Part shown: piece after piece, positions 16,741 through 25,987 of the stretch
Layout: each line of letters begins with the position of its first letter
Numbering within the stretch: position 1 is the first letter of the stretch
Source: Ascidiimonas aurantiaca
GTDB lineage: Bacteria; Bacteroidota; Bacteroidia; Flavobacteriales; Flavobacteriaceae
Assembly (NCBI RefSeq): GCF_037646345.1
Contig: NZ_JBBEWR010000008.1
Coordinates: forward strand, 1 to 64,000
Reading direction: 5' to 3'
DNA: 64,000 nucleotides
Position numbers and translations under genes: made by a program
The notes under the pieces: generated by a model
Told to the model about the DNA's origin: nothing
The model's input: the letters and a program-made list of their open reading frames with translations, nothing else
The model's database searches: none

Positions 16741-17220
16741 ATGAAAAAAGTACAACCAATTATCCTAAGCATGTTTATAACACTGGCATTCGTTGCCTGT
16801 AACAAAAGCAATGACTTTCACAAAGAGCTAGCCGAAGAACATGCAGCTTTTGAAACCGAACATAAAAGTATGGAAGAGGCTCACAATAAGATGGAACAGG
16901 AGCATAAAAAAATGATGGAAGAACATTCACGGATGATGAGTGTCGATGACACACTTCATATTCAAATGGAAATGAAACACGAAGCCATACTAAGTAAACA
17001 TGAGGCTATTATCTCAAATCATAGCTCCCTGATCGCAAAGCATAAAGAATTGGAAGAGAAGCATAAAGATGGTTCTTTGACTGAAGAAGAGATCAGGGCA
17101 GATCATGCCAAAATGAAGCAGGAACATGAATCCTTAAAAACAGATCATAAAAAATTAGAAAATGACCATGCCGCAATGGTCAACGAGCATAAGAAGATGT
17201 TGGAAGAGCATACGCAATAA
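16741..17220 (+). CDS. Lipoprotein with heptad-spaced histidines (159 aa)
   Basis: A signal peptide with lipobox AFVAC (Cys20) is followed by an almost wholly helical Glu/Lys/Met/His-rich chain. All but none of its 18 histidines fall into three blocks of six, each spaced exactly seven residues: 27-62, 73-108 and 122-157. Turn-like sequences (SVDDT ~67-71 and KDGSLT ~109-114) separate the blocks. This predicts three helices, each with a histidine stripe, either as a three-helix bundle or a long coiled coil at the envelope. Metal binding (copper, zinc or nickel) or pH sensing would fit, but neither is shown. The family was not recognised. Confidence 0.85.
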   Translation: MKKVQPIILSMFITLAFVACNKSNDFHKELAEEHAAFETEHKSMEEAHNKMEQEHKKMMEEHSRMMSVDDTLHIQMEMKHEAILSKHEAIISNHSSLIAKHKELEEKHKDGSLTEEEIRADHAKMKQEHESLKTDHKKLENDHAAMVNEHKKMLEEHTQ

Positions 17221-17463
17221 ACCATATCTATTAAGTAAAACATACCGGGTTGCTCAAAGCTTTATCTGGTAGCAAACTTGGTTGTATGATATAGGTTATA
17301 CAAACCGGCACCTAAATAGAGGAGGAGGTTAACTCAGGCACCATTTGCCAATGTGCGGTGTGTCCTATAAATTTTTATGTAACGTCATTATTACTAATGC
17401 ATAAAATGCAACTTTATTGAGTTTTAGCACTTTATTATCTGCAAATTGAAAAAAACACGATAA

Positions 17464-18147
17464 ATGAACAGAATACTTGGAATACTATTAGCTGGACTTA
17501 CAACACTAGGATGTAAAGATGGTGGCAATGCTGAAAAGAAAATCATCGAAAATACTATCCAGTTCGATCAGGAATTGGCAGATGAACTTAAAAGAATGGC
17601 TGAAGTTGACCAAATTGCTGCATATATACCTCAGGGTAAATATAAAGAAATGACAAAAGAGCAATGGAACTCTTTTAAGGACAGTGTCTTTACAACTCAT
17701 CAAATTCTGCTCAAAGAGATTTTTGACAAGCATGGATTTGTTGGCTTTGATCTGGCCGGAGAAGAAGGTTCTCAGAATTTCTGGCTTATGGTTCAACATT
17801 CTGACCACAATCCTGATTTTCAAAAAGAAGTATTGAAACAAATGAAAATCGAGGTTGATAAAGGAAATGCCAAACCAAGTAATTACGGATTTCTTGTTGA
17901 CCGGGTAAATCTAAATACAGGAAAGGCTCAAATTTATGGGACACAGGTTACCTATAATTTTGATATAGCGCAAGCTTTTCCAAAAAATTTGGCTGATAGT
18001 GTGAACGTAAATGAAAGAAGGAGATCTATAGGGCTTGAACCTTTGGAAGAGTATTTAAACCAAATGACACTCATGAACTTTGAAATGAATAAACAGTTTT
18101 ATTTAGATAAAGGAATTACTGAGCCTAAACTGTATAAAACCAAATAA
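17464..18147 (+). CDS. DUF6624-like lipoprotein
   Basis: 227 residues with lipobox TTLGC (Cys17). The middle and C-terminal part shows a motif series I associate with DUF6624: FWLMVQHSDHNPDFQ, NYGFLVDRVNLNTGKAQIYG, and RRSIGLEPLEEYL. The function of that family is not known; the conserved His and Asp residues in VQHSDHNP could bind a metal. The gene stands alone in the accessory stretch, with 243 bp before it and 107 bp after it. Start is the only ATG that yields the signal. Confidence 0.72.
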   Translation: MNRILGILLAGLTTLGCKDGGNAEKKIIENTIQFDQELADELKRMAEVDQIAAYIPQGKYKEMTKEQWNSFKDSVFTTHQILLKEIFDKHGFVGFDLAGEEGSQNFWLMVQHSDHNPDFQKEVLKQMKIEVDKGNAKPSNYGFLVDRVNLNTGKAQIYGTQVTYNFDIAQAFPKNLADSVNVNERRRSIGLEPLEEYLNQMTLMNFEMNKQFYLDKGITEPKLYKTK

Positions 18148-18254
18148 AGTCGGCAGACATGTAAAGTTAAGTTTTATGACATTCCCTCGTTTTGCCTACC
18201 AGAGGTACTGTGATAGTATATTTAGTTGAGGCCATTGTAACTAATTAAAACAAA

Positions 18255-19199
18255 TTGAAAAAGATTGTAACATACCTATTTATTTTAACTGTTCTTACTG
18301 CATGTAAAAATGATGATGAGTCAGGTTCGTTTGAAAATCAAAATTCACATATTGAATATTTTGGATTTACAATAATTGATACCTATTGGGACGATCCTAC
18401 CGATCCTGAAACAAAAACCAATTATACTGATGAAATTCACAATTTTAGCAATCTCGCAGATATTTTAGTTTTGAACCCCAATGATAATATCACTCAGAGA
18501 GTACAAGCTTTTGCAGGGTATGAACTAAAAGCAATTTTACATCTTAACGAATTGTTCTTTGAATTGAAAGACACTAACAGTGCTTCAGGTTCAAATTATG
18601 ATCTGCGAACTGACTATGGGCAGAGGTGGAATGAGTTTAAAAGCATCAATCAATCAATTTTAAATACTAACTATATTGGAGCTTTTTACATAGGAGAGGA
18701 ACCCACCTGGAATGGTATTACCTATTTAGAATTGAACACGTTGGCTCAATTCTTAAAAGCACAAATCCCTAATGTTCCCTTAATGATAATAGAGGCCTAT
18801 CCATCCTTGAGTAATTTACAAGTCCCGGAGACCGTAGATTGGGTTGGGTTTGACCGTTATTTTATCAAAGATCCAAATAACAATAGTGAATTTCAGCAAG
18901 ACTGGAAGATCCTGAAATCAAAGTTATCTAATCCTAATCAAAGAATTATGGTGATTCTGGATAGTCACTATATAGATTGGGCACACGGAAACTTTGGGAA
19001 TATTCCTTTGGCGCAAATGAATGAAGTAGCCACCAATTATTACGAATTAGCCAAAAGCGATGAGAGAGTGATAGGGATACTAGGTTACTTTTGGCCTAAC
19101 GGATTTGACATTCCGGAATCAATTGGAGCCAGAGGAATGCCTCAAAATGTAAAAATGGAATATGAGCGAATTGGAAAAGAAATAACAGGCAAAGACTAG
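18255..19199 (+). CDS. Putative TIM-barrel lipoprotein, TTG start
   Basis: The TTG at 18255 gives KKIVTYLFILTVLTAC, a lipoprotein signal; no ATG or GTG offers this. Total 314 residues. Patterns such as GAFYIGEEPTW, VPLMIIEAYPS, VDWVGFDRYF, RIMVILDSHY and VIGILGYFWPNG are spaced like the strands of a (beta/alpha)8 barrel of glycoside-hydrolase type, with the Glu of IGEEP as a candidate acid. No specific family was recognised and the substrate is unknown. Its 3' end faces the DUF4369 gene, with hairpins between. Confidence 0.68.
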   Translation: MKKIVTYLFILTVLTACKNDDESGSFENQNSHIEYFGFTIIDTYWDDPTDPETKTNYTDEIHNFSNLADILVLNPNDNITQRVQAFAGYELKAILHLNELFFELKDTNSASGSNYDLRTDYGQRWNEFKSINQSILNTNYIGAFYIGEEPTWNGITYLELNTLAQFLKAQIPNVPLMIIEAYPSLSNLQVPETVDWVGFDRYFIKDPNNNSEFQQDWKILKSKLSNPNQRIMVILDSHYIDWAHGNFGNIPLAQMNEVATNYYELAKSDERVIGILGYFWPNGFDIPESIGARGMPQNVKMEYERIGKEITGKD

Positions 19200-19334
19200 T
19201 CACGACATGACTTATAATTCATTTCGCCACCTGTTGCAGACAGGGTTTGTATCGTGCCAAAGCACCTGAATGGCATGTTTTTACTGTTCGACATGTGGAT
19301 TTCTGAGTTTATCAAAATACTCAGAGCAGGCTCC

Positions 19335-19356
19335 TGAAAATCCTCGAAGATTTTCA
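19335..19356. terminator. Hairpin between convergent genes
   Basis: TGAAAATC pairs with GATTTTCA around CTCGAA. A second hairpin, CTGAGT/ACTCAG, lies at 19303-19324. Neither has a good T-run. They may end transcription of the facing genes, but the region (19200-19398) is richer in structure than a plain terminator. Confidence 0.4.
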
Positions 19357-19398
19357 GCTTTATATGTGTGAGTATCCCTGCTTGTTATATAACTATTT

Positions 19399-20127
19399 TT
19401 AATTGACCAGGCTGTCTCGTGGTTCTTCTGTCTTGATCTCCTTAATATATTCACCTAGCTTTTTCCCATATTTAGAACTGGCAACCTCCGGAGAAAGCGA
19501 TTTGTAAATAGTATCCAGATATTTAAATTTAGCATCAAACACTTCAGAAAGTGCAATATAAGGTGCCACATGACTTTTGCTATTGGTTAGTGCAAAATTA
19601 AGCGAGTACAGGTATCCTCGCATTAAGTTACGGTCACTCAACCCTATTATAGAATCTATTTCTGTGATATTACTGTCTTTACGCGCCTCAAAATGAGCTT
19701 GAAGAAGTTCAAGGTGACGAGCGTTAAAACGAGCCATCATCTTTTTGTATTCTTCCAGTTTTTTGTGCGTTTCCGAACCCTCTATTTTAGCAGCTTTTTC
19801 AAAGAAATCAACCTCCGTGTCAATAATAATAGTTCCTTCTTCCCCAAAAAAGCCAATACGGTCATTAATTTCATTACCATCTTTTTTGTTGAGGTAGAGA
19901 TAGTACATTTCCGGACTTTCAATTTCGGTTGAGAACTGGAATTGAGGATCTCCCTTCACCTCTATAGAATCTAAGGTAACTAACAGCGTATCTTCAATTT
20001 TTTGAAGGTATAATGTACCTTTTTTAAGCCCTTTAACGGTGCCGGTAACATTCATAGTGGGTTTTACTTCCTTTTCACAGGAAAACAAAATAGTAGCAGC
20101 TAAGGCACAGAATACAAAGTGTTTCAT
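19399..20127 (-). CDS. DUF4369-type lipoprotein
   Basis: Start taken at 20127, giving MKHFVFCALAATILFSCEKE with lipobox Cys; the Met eight codons upstream spoils the signal. 242 residues. The ~100-residue beta-sandwich after the signal (VTGTVKGLKKGTLYLQKIED, FQFSTEIESPEMYYLYL) is the DUF4369 domain often found at the N terminus of Bacteroidota thioredoxin-like proteins. No CxxC thioredoxin domain follows; the C-terminal half is helical instead. Role unknown. It stands apart from the DUF819 gene upstream by 48 bp and could share its transcript. Confidence 0.82.
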   Translation of the reverse strand: MKHFVFCALAATILFSCEKEVKPTMNVTGTVKGLKKGTLYLQKIEDTLLVTLDSIEVKGDPQFQFSTEIESPEMYYLYLNKKDGNEINDRIGFFGEEGTIIIDTEVDFFEKAAKIEGSETHKKLEEYKKMMARFNARHLELLQAHFEARKDSNITEIDSIIGLSDRNLMRGYLYSLNFALTNSKSHVAPYIALSEVFDAKFKYLDTIYKSLSPEVASSKYGKKLGEYIKEIKTEEPRDSLVN

Positions 20128-20175
20128 CAAATTTCCATATGAGTTGCGCAAATATCTTTATTTCTGATCAAAAAA

Positions 20176-21441
20176 CTAAACTTTTGAAGCCATTTCCATT
20201 AGGTATGCACATAACAGGGCTGCATAAGTTCCAATAGCGTACCCAAATACAGATAAAAGAACACCTACGGTTGTCAAAGAAGGATGGAATGCAGCAGCCA
20301 CTACCGGAGCAGAAGCGGCACCTCCTACATTGGCCTGGCTCCCTACAGCCAGAAAAAAGTAAGGTGCCTTTATTAATTTGGCCACCAGAATAAGTAAAAC
20401 AGCGTGTATAGACATCCATATAAGGCCTACAGCAAGAAGTCCCGGGTTTTCCAGTATTTTACTCAGATCCATTTTCATACCAATCGTGGCTACCAGAATA
20501 TAAATAAAAATGCTGCCCACTTTACTTGCGCCGGCACCTTCATAGTTGCGTGCTTTTGTAAATGATAAAGCAATACCCACCAGCGTGGCAATACTTATCA
20601 TCCAAAAGAATTGTGAGCCAAAGGAAGATAATGCACTTTTTTTGTCCCTAACCGCTTCAAAAGTTTCAGTGAGTAAAGATGATATTGTATTGGCTCCCCA
20701 ATGTGCCAGGCCCACACCCGTAAAAGCAAGTGCAAGCAAGATCATATAATCGGTTAATGAGGGATTACGGCTTACTTTTTCTGTAAAGGCGGTGACCCGT
20801 GTTTTGAGGTCTTCTATAGCAGAACTATCTGCTTTGAGCCACCGGTCAATTTTTTTAGTTTTCCCTATGCCTAACAGAATAATGGCCATCCATAAATTAG
20901 CTATAACAATATCAACCAGAACCATACCGCCGTATTTTTCCGGATTGTATTCAAATATTTCAAACATAGCTGCCTGGTTGGCTCCGCCTCCTATCCAGCT
21001 ACCGGCAATAGTAGAAAGACCACGCCATACAGCATCAAAGTCATTACCTCCAACGGTTTCCGGAGATACCAGCGATACCACCAATATAGCAATGGGACCG
21101 CCAATCACAATACCCAGGGTACCGGTAAAAAACATGATCAATGCCTTTGGGCCCAAATTAAAAACTGATTTGAGGTCAATACTAAGCGTCATTAATATGA
21201 GAGCAGCCGGTAAAAGGTAGCGGCTGGCTATAAAATACGTTTTTGATAACTGATCGGAGATGATGCCCAAAGATGTGAAAATAGCCGGGATAAGATAACA
21301 CATTAACAACACAGGTACATATCTGTAAAAAACAGACCAGAACCCTTTTTTTAGAGAAGAGGTGTAGAATACAAAACCAAGAGATAGCATTAACACCGCA
21401 AAAACAACAGTGTCATTTGTGAAGAAAGGCGTATTTTCCAT
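20176..21441 (-). CDS. DUF819 family integral membrane protein
   Basis: 421 residues with about ten membrane helices. Characteristic features are LLPAALILMTLSIDLKSVF, the GGP/GSWIGGGANQAAM stretch and GSQANVGGAASAPVVAAAF near the C terminus. These match the YjcL/DUF819 permease-like family, which is of unknown substrate. The two Gly/Ala/Asn-rich re-entrant motifs are repeated, as in inverted-repeat carriers. A terminator after the M61 peptidase gene lies just upstream, so this gene probably has its own promoter in 21442-21509 or reads through. Confidence 0.88.
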   Translation of the reverse strand: MENTPFFTNDTVVFAVLMLSLGFVFYTSSLKKGFWSVFYRYVPVLLMCYLIPAIFTSLGIISDQLSKTYFIASRYLLPAALILMTLSIDLKSVFNLGPKALIMFFTGTLGIVIGGPIAILVVSLVSPETVGGNDFDAVWRGLSTIAGSWIGGGANQAAMFEIFEYNPEKYGGMVLVDIVIANLWMAIILLGIGKTKKIDRWLKADSSAIEDLKTRVTAFTEKVSRNPSLTDYMILLALAFTGVGLAHWGANTISSLLTETFEAVRDKKSALSSFGSQFFWMISIATLVGIALSFTKARNYEGAGASKVGSIFIYILVATIGMKMDLSKILENPGLLAVGLIWMSIHAVLLILVAKLIKAPYFFLAVGSQANVGGAASAPVVAAAFHPSLTTVGVLLSVFGYAIGTYAALLCAYLMEMASKV

Positions 21442-21468
21442 AGTTATAAGAAAAAGGGAAAAGATAGA

Positions 21469-21497
21469 AAAAAAGGTAGTGTGACACTACCTTTTTA
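21469..21497. terminator. Hairpin terminator between the M61 and DUF819 genes
   Basis: AAAAAGGTAGTGT pairs with ACACTACCTTTTT around one base, a 13-bp perfect stem. It lies directly downstream of the M61 peptidase stop on the minus strand. Confidence 0.8.
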
Positions 21498-21509
21498 CAT
21501 ACTTTTTTA

Positions 21510-23387
21510 TTATCCTTTTAACCAGGCCTGGCGAAGTGTTTTTTGCTGCTCGGTGGCAGACTCATTCTCATTTAGCACATTTACAATAGCTACAGGAGCA
21601 CTAATTTGTCCGCTAAGTGTTTGTATAGTACCCTCTCTTTCAATAATAACTTCTATAGCATCACCTGGTTTCCAGCTAAATGATACGCCGATCATATCTC
21701 TAATATTATCCAGAGAATATTCCATTCCGTTAATAGACTTAATGATATCCCCACCTTTAAGTCCTAAGCTATTGTAAAAACCATTCAAGGCAATGCCTTC
21801 ACGTACAAAAATGGTCCCATTACTTTCATTGACATTAATGTAAGGTGTTTGACCTTTGAAAAAATAGCCGGTTTCCATCTCTTTTTTGCCAAAAGTAAGC
21901 CCTACTTTATCAAAGAAATGAGAGTAATCGATAGGAGTATTTCCCTGAACGTGCTTTTCAAAAAAGCTACCAACCTCGGGATAGGTAAGAGCTGTAATAC
22001 GCTCTATAATCTCTTCATCTTTAAAAGGTTTGTCTTTTCCGTATTCTTCAGACAACTGTTTGGTGAGCCATAAAACCCCTTTTTCTCCATTGCTTTTCTC
22101 ACGAATAATGAGATCAAGGCACATGCCAATCAAGGCACCTTTTTCATACACATTTGCATAGTTCTCTTTATACGGGGATTCCAGAATGTTTTTGCTCATT
22201 TCGGTAAAAGACATTTCGTCATCATAGCCCATAGAGCGTTCTATCTTTGTGTTGATGCGCTCATAGAAATCATTTTCGCTAATAAGCCCCTGGTTAATCT
22301 GAAAGAGATTGGCAAAATATTCGGTAACGCCTTCATACATCCATAAATGTTCAGACATTTTAGGGTCGTTGTAATCGAAAAAATGAACTTCTTCAGAGTG
22401 GATACTTAACGGAGAAACGATATGAAAGAACTCATGAGAAACTACATCGATCATGGTTTGCGCAAGGGCTTCTCTTCCCATAGACTCGGGAAGTACCACA
22501 GTGGTAGATGTATGATGCTCCAATGCTCCAAAACCACGGGCATCGTTTTCTTCCATAGTAGAGAGATACAGAAGAATATTGTATTTGCGTGTACTGTTTA
22601 TATCACCTAAAAAGTTTTTCTGGGCGCGCATCATGGTTTGCATATCTTCTTTGATAGATGCTGCTGAATACACCTTGTTGGGAGAATACACACTAAGGGT
22701 TACTTCAATATCATTTACCTGAAATGTTTCATAATCCGGCTCCGCGTATAGAATAGGGTTGTCTATCACTTCAAAATATCTGCCGGCCAGGTAGATATCT
22801 GTGTCGTATTCCTGATTTATAAGATTATCGGGTGTAGTAGTTTTTACAAGCCCGGTAAAACCTTCCAGGTTTTTAGGAGTATGTATTCGCAGTTCATAAG
22901 CATTATCTGCAAAACCATCAAAATAACCTACAAATCCATGCAGATTTAAAATGAAATTTTTTCCGGATTCAATATTGGTGCCTGCCGGAGAGAAAACAGG
23001 GTTTTCTTTTTCAGCTTCGGTATCATATGTGTCGTTTACCCAATACGTGAGCCTGTCAAGATTAGTGGCGTTATTGATTTGCCAGGAGTTCATATCATTT
23101 TGAACAATTTCCAGCAAATTATTGTTATAATCAAATGCTTTTATATTTTCAATATACTGTCCGTAATTATCGGTGCTATAGGTTCCGGGAACTGTTTTGG
23201 GTATATAAAAAGTAATGCTTTCTGAAGTAAACCTTCCCGGGTCAAGTTCTACCTGAACTTTGTCTTCATTTACATTTACAAGATCGATGGTTGTTGTTAC
23301 AGGGAGTTGTGAGGCAAGGTCATTTATTTTTGGTGAACAACTTAAAATTGTAAGTGCTGCGCCAAAAATTAAAAGAATTTTTTTCAT
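21510..23387 (-). CDS. M61 family metallopeptidase with PDZ domain, lipoprotein
   Basis: 625 residues. Lipobox LTILSC (Cys17) places it in the envelope. A beta-sandwich N-terminal domain precedes the zinc site HEFFH (His318, His322) with the third ligand Glu352 in YEGVTEY. A PDZ domain closes the protein (~520-600; LGLKGGDIIKSINGMEYS). This is the glycyl-aminopeptidase (M61) layout. All catalytic residues are present. It is monocistronic, with a terminator after it. Confidence 0.92.
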   Translation of the reverse strand: MKKILLIFGAALTILSCSPKINDLASQLPVTTTIDLVNVNEDKVQVELDPGRFTSESITFYIPKTVPGTYSTDNYGQYIENIKAFDYNNNLLEIVQNDMNSWQINNATNLDRLTYWVNDTYDTEAEKENPVFSPAGTNIESGKNFILNLHGFVGYFDGFADNAYELRIHTPKNLEGFTGLVKTTTPDNLINQEYDTDIYLAGRYFEVIDNPILYAEPDYETFQVNDIEVTLSVYSPNKVYSAASIKEDMQTMMRAQKNFLGDINSTRKYNILLYLSTMEENDARGFGALEHHTSTTVVLPESMGREALAQTMIDVVSHEFFHIVSPLSIHSEEVHFFDYNDPKMSEHLWMYEGVTEYFANLFQINQGLISENDFYERINTKIERSMGYDDEMSFTEMSKNILESPYKENYANVYEKGALIGMCLDLIIREKSNGEKGVLWLTKQLSEEYGKDKPFKDEEIIERITALTYPEVGSFFEKHVQGNTPIDYSHFFDKVGLTFGKKEMETGYFFKGQTPYINVNESNGTIFVREGIALNGFYNSLGLKGGDIIKSINGMEYSLDNIRDMIGVSFSWKPGDAIEVIIEREGTIQTLSGQISAPVAIVNVLNENESATEQQKTLRQAWLKG

Positions 23388-23547
23388 ATAAAAAATGTTA
23401 TGTTGTTCTTAGGTCTTTTGGATTTATTGGTTTTTGCAAAGGAACTGTATTTATTTCTGTTGGAATAAGAATTAAACAATAGTTTAACAAATGAGCAAAT
23501 ATATCAATTAAAGTATTTCAACAGTTATAAATCAGCACGTAAGCTTA

Positions 23548-25749
23548 TTAAATATTAAGCCAATAGGTAATCTTAATGTTGAGAGATCTATTTCGGGGTC
23601 CAAAGGTGTTGGTTGTATAATTGTCGTTGTACACTACAAAAAGATCAGACAGGGGGGCAAACCTCCATTGAAGCCGCGTATTGATACCCAGGTTGTCTGT
23701 TTGGTTACTATACTGTATGATAGTGGACCAAAATACTGATCTTGTAAATGTAATATCAAAACGGGGGTTAATAATAATAATAGAGGCACTGGGAAATGGT
23801 TCCGGTAGTTGAATACGGTCATAATTAATTCTCAAAGAAGTAAAAAAGCGGGGTTGCAGTCTAAGGTTTGCTTCGGCTTCCATAGAGAAAATATGACCGT
23901 TAAAGAACTCACCTCCGGAAGGCCGCAATCTGTATGAAAAAACCTTTCTGCGGTCTGAAGCAAACTCCATATCTATGCCGGTATATTGAAATCCTTTATT
24001 TTCAGGTAAGGGATTAGGGGCATCTTTTCCGGTAGGGTCAAAGGTTTCTGTTAAAAATATAAATCGATGCGTTATGCCCGCAGTAGCATTGGCCTGATTT
24101 CTAAATTCTGCTTCCCACGATAGGCGATGTGTATAATCGGTGTTTTTGAAATCCAATCCCGGTCTCCATATCAGGGTACTGTTGATATTGAACTGATGAC
24201 TATTAATGTTTTTATTGGCGGGCCAGAATATGCGACTGAAGGATGGTTCGAGAGTAAGGATATCTTTTCGCCGTATAAAACCGAGATCAGAATTAAAATT
24301 CTCACCTACGAGACGGCTGGAAATACCGGCCTGATAATACCGTGAGTTAAAACGCATTCGGGCACCGGCAGAAATATCATCACCTGAAGTTTCAGGAGTA
24401 AAAGATTTGTGAAAATACCCTTTTCCTACCCAGGTATTATCAGCAGATGCCAGATTGTAATCTATACCGATCACCCGGTTATACCGGGAGGTGTTTTCAA
24501 GAAAATCGTAATCTTGAAATGTTTGCCTGTTAACAAATAGAAAGCCTATATTAGACCGCGCAAATACTTTACGTTGTAAGGCCAGTACTGTGTTATTATC
24601 AGAAGGAATGGCATTGGTAACATCTTCTGCCGTCTGAAGGTTCAGGAACCCGAGCCTCCAGTCCCTGTTTAATTTCCCGCTTAGACGAACACCTCCTATA
24701 ATATCGTTTTGTATGGTGTTCCCCTCAAGATCTTCTGCAATGCCAATACGTCTTGAAAAAAAAGGGTTTGCTTCTTCACTATCTCCAAAATCAGCAAAAA
24801 GATCACTATTGTCAATAAAAAACTGTCTTCGCTCAGGTAAGCCTATTTCAAAACGGGTAAGGTTAGTAATAACATCGTCAACTTCTACATTCGAGAAATC
24901 CGGATTGATGGTGATATCGAGATTCATTCCATTACCAATAGCGATTTTTGCATCCCCGCCAAAAGAAAAATCGGTAATGCTTTGTTCTGTTTCATGATCT
25001 TTTTGAAATGCTGTATTTACATAAGGAATAAGTGCCAGAGGCGTACGTGATTTCCCAAGAGGCTTCTCAAAGATCATATCTCCCATAAAAGCCAGATTGA
25101 AAATAAACTGGTTTTGTGGTATCTGTGACCAGGTGCTTTGTTCATTGGTCTGGGTATCGAACCGATAACTGTTAAATCGCCATTTGGTTTCTCCTTCTTT
25201 AAATTTGAAGGAGGTGAGTGGTATGGATATTTCGGCAATGTAATAACCGTCATACATGCGGGTCTCACTTTTCCATTTTACATCCCAGGTGGTATTAAAA
25301 CCTCGCAGTTCAGATCCTCCCCCGGAAATAAGAGCTTCCCGCTGCACGCCATAAGGATTAATCCCAAAGAGAAAAGCAATGGTGCCATCGTTAAATGTGT
25401 CAAAAAGCAGACTGATATTATCATTACCTCCTGCTCTAAAATCGCGTTCCAGTGAAGGTATTACATACGCATTACCCTTGGCATGAACGGTTATGGCAAT
25501 GTATAAATAGGTGTTATCATACAACATTTTAATTACTGTTGGTTGTATGGCAGGAAGAGAATCTGTTGGGAAATACTGAAAAAAATCAGCAGCACTATCT
25601 GCGATCTCCCAGCTTTTTTCGTCCAGAACACCATCCAGAGTTATAGGGGTATTTATGAGCTTTACGGTAAACTGTTTTTTTGAATACTGACTGTTACAAA
25701 CTGCAATACTAAAAAGTGTAAAGATTACCGCTACAAGAGATTTATGCAT
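23548..25749 (-). CDS. DUF5916 protein with CBM9-like N-terminal domain
   Basis: 733 residues with a signal peptide (cleavage near VCNSQ). Residues ~25-215 are a family-9 carbohydrate-binding-like beta sandwich (ITLDGVLDEKSWEIADSA, SLLFDTFNDGT). The rest (~230-733) is the DUF5916 domain, rich in alternating strands and ending ITYWLNI, which looks like an outer-membrane beta barrel. LPERRQFFIDNSDLFADFG is typical of the family. Function is unknown; outer-membrane placement is inferred. It has no close operon partner. Confidence 0.88.
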   Translation of the reverse strand: MHKSLVAVIFTLFSIAVCNSQYSKKQFTVKLINTPITLDGVLDEKSWEIADSAADFFQYFPTDSLPAIQPTVIKMLYDNTYLYIAITVHAKGNAYVIPSLERDFRAGGNDNISLLFDTFNDGTIAFLFGINPYGVQREALISGGGSELRGFNTTWDVKWKSETRMYDGYYIAEISIPLTSFKFKEGETKWRFNSYRFDTQTNEQSTWSQIPQNQFIFNLAFMGDMIFEKPLGKSRTPLALIPYVNTAFQKDHETEQSITDFSFGGDAKIAIGNGMNLDITINPDFSNVEVDDVITNLTRFEIGLPERRQFFIDNSDLFADFGDSEEANPFFSRRIGIAEDLEGNTIQNDIIGGVRLSGKLNRDWRLGFLNLQTAEDVTNAIPSDNNTVLALQRKVFARSNIGFLFVNRQTFQDYDFLENTSRYNRVIGIDYNLASADNTWVGKGYFHKSFTPETSGDDISAGARMRFNSRYYQAGISSRLVGENFNSDLGFIRRKDILTLEPSFSRIFWPANKNINSHQFNINSTLIWRPGLDFKNTDYTHRLSWEAEFRNQANATAGITHRFIFLTETFDPTGKDAPNPLPENKGFQYTGIDMEFASDRRKVFSYRLRPSGGEFFNGHIFSMEAEANLRLQPRFFTSLRINYDRIQLPEPFPSASIIIINPRFDITFTRSVFWSTIIQYSNQTDNLGINTRLQWRFAPLSDLFVVYNDNYTTNTFGPRNRSLNIKITYWLNI

Positions 25750-25805
25750 TTTCCTGATAGTTGGCCTTTCAAAAATACATTTTTCTCTGTAATATATATG
25801 CTGAA

Positions 25806-25985
25806 TTACTCTTTAGAGTCTTGATTATCATTGTTTCCTGGGGTACGCTTTGCATTTTTCAGGCTTTGCATGAGCATCCACTCAATTTGTCCGTTTGTAC
25901 TACGAAATTCATCAGCGGCCCATTTCTCAATGGCTTTAAGCATGTCTTCATTTATTCGTAATGCAAAGGCTTTCTTTTTAGCCAT
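25806..25985 (-). CDS. Small Arc-type ribbon-helix-helix DNA-binding protein (59 aa)
   Basis: ATG on the minus strand at 25985, stop at 25806-25808. The sequence KKKAFALRINEDMLKAIEKW then STNGQIEWMLMQSL fits an Arc/MetJ ribbon-helix-helix: one DNA-contact strand (FALRI), two helices, and a short acidic tail. It starts 2 bp after the stop of the hydrolase gene, so it closes the SPFH operon. It could autoregulate the operon. An antitoxin role is possible by fold only; no toxin was recognised beside it. Confidence 0.85.
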   Translation of the reverse strand: MAKKKAFALRINEDMLKAIEKWAADEFRSTNGQIEWMLMQSLKNAKRTPGNNDNQDSKE

Positions 25986-25987
25986 AG

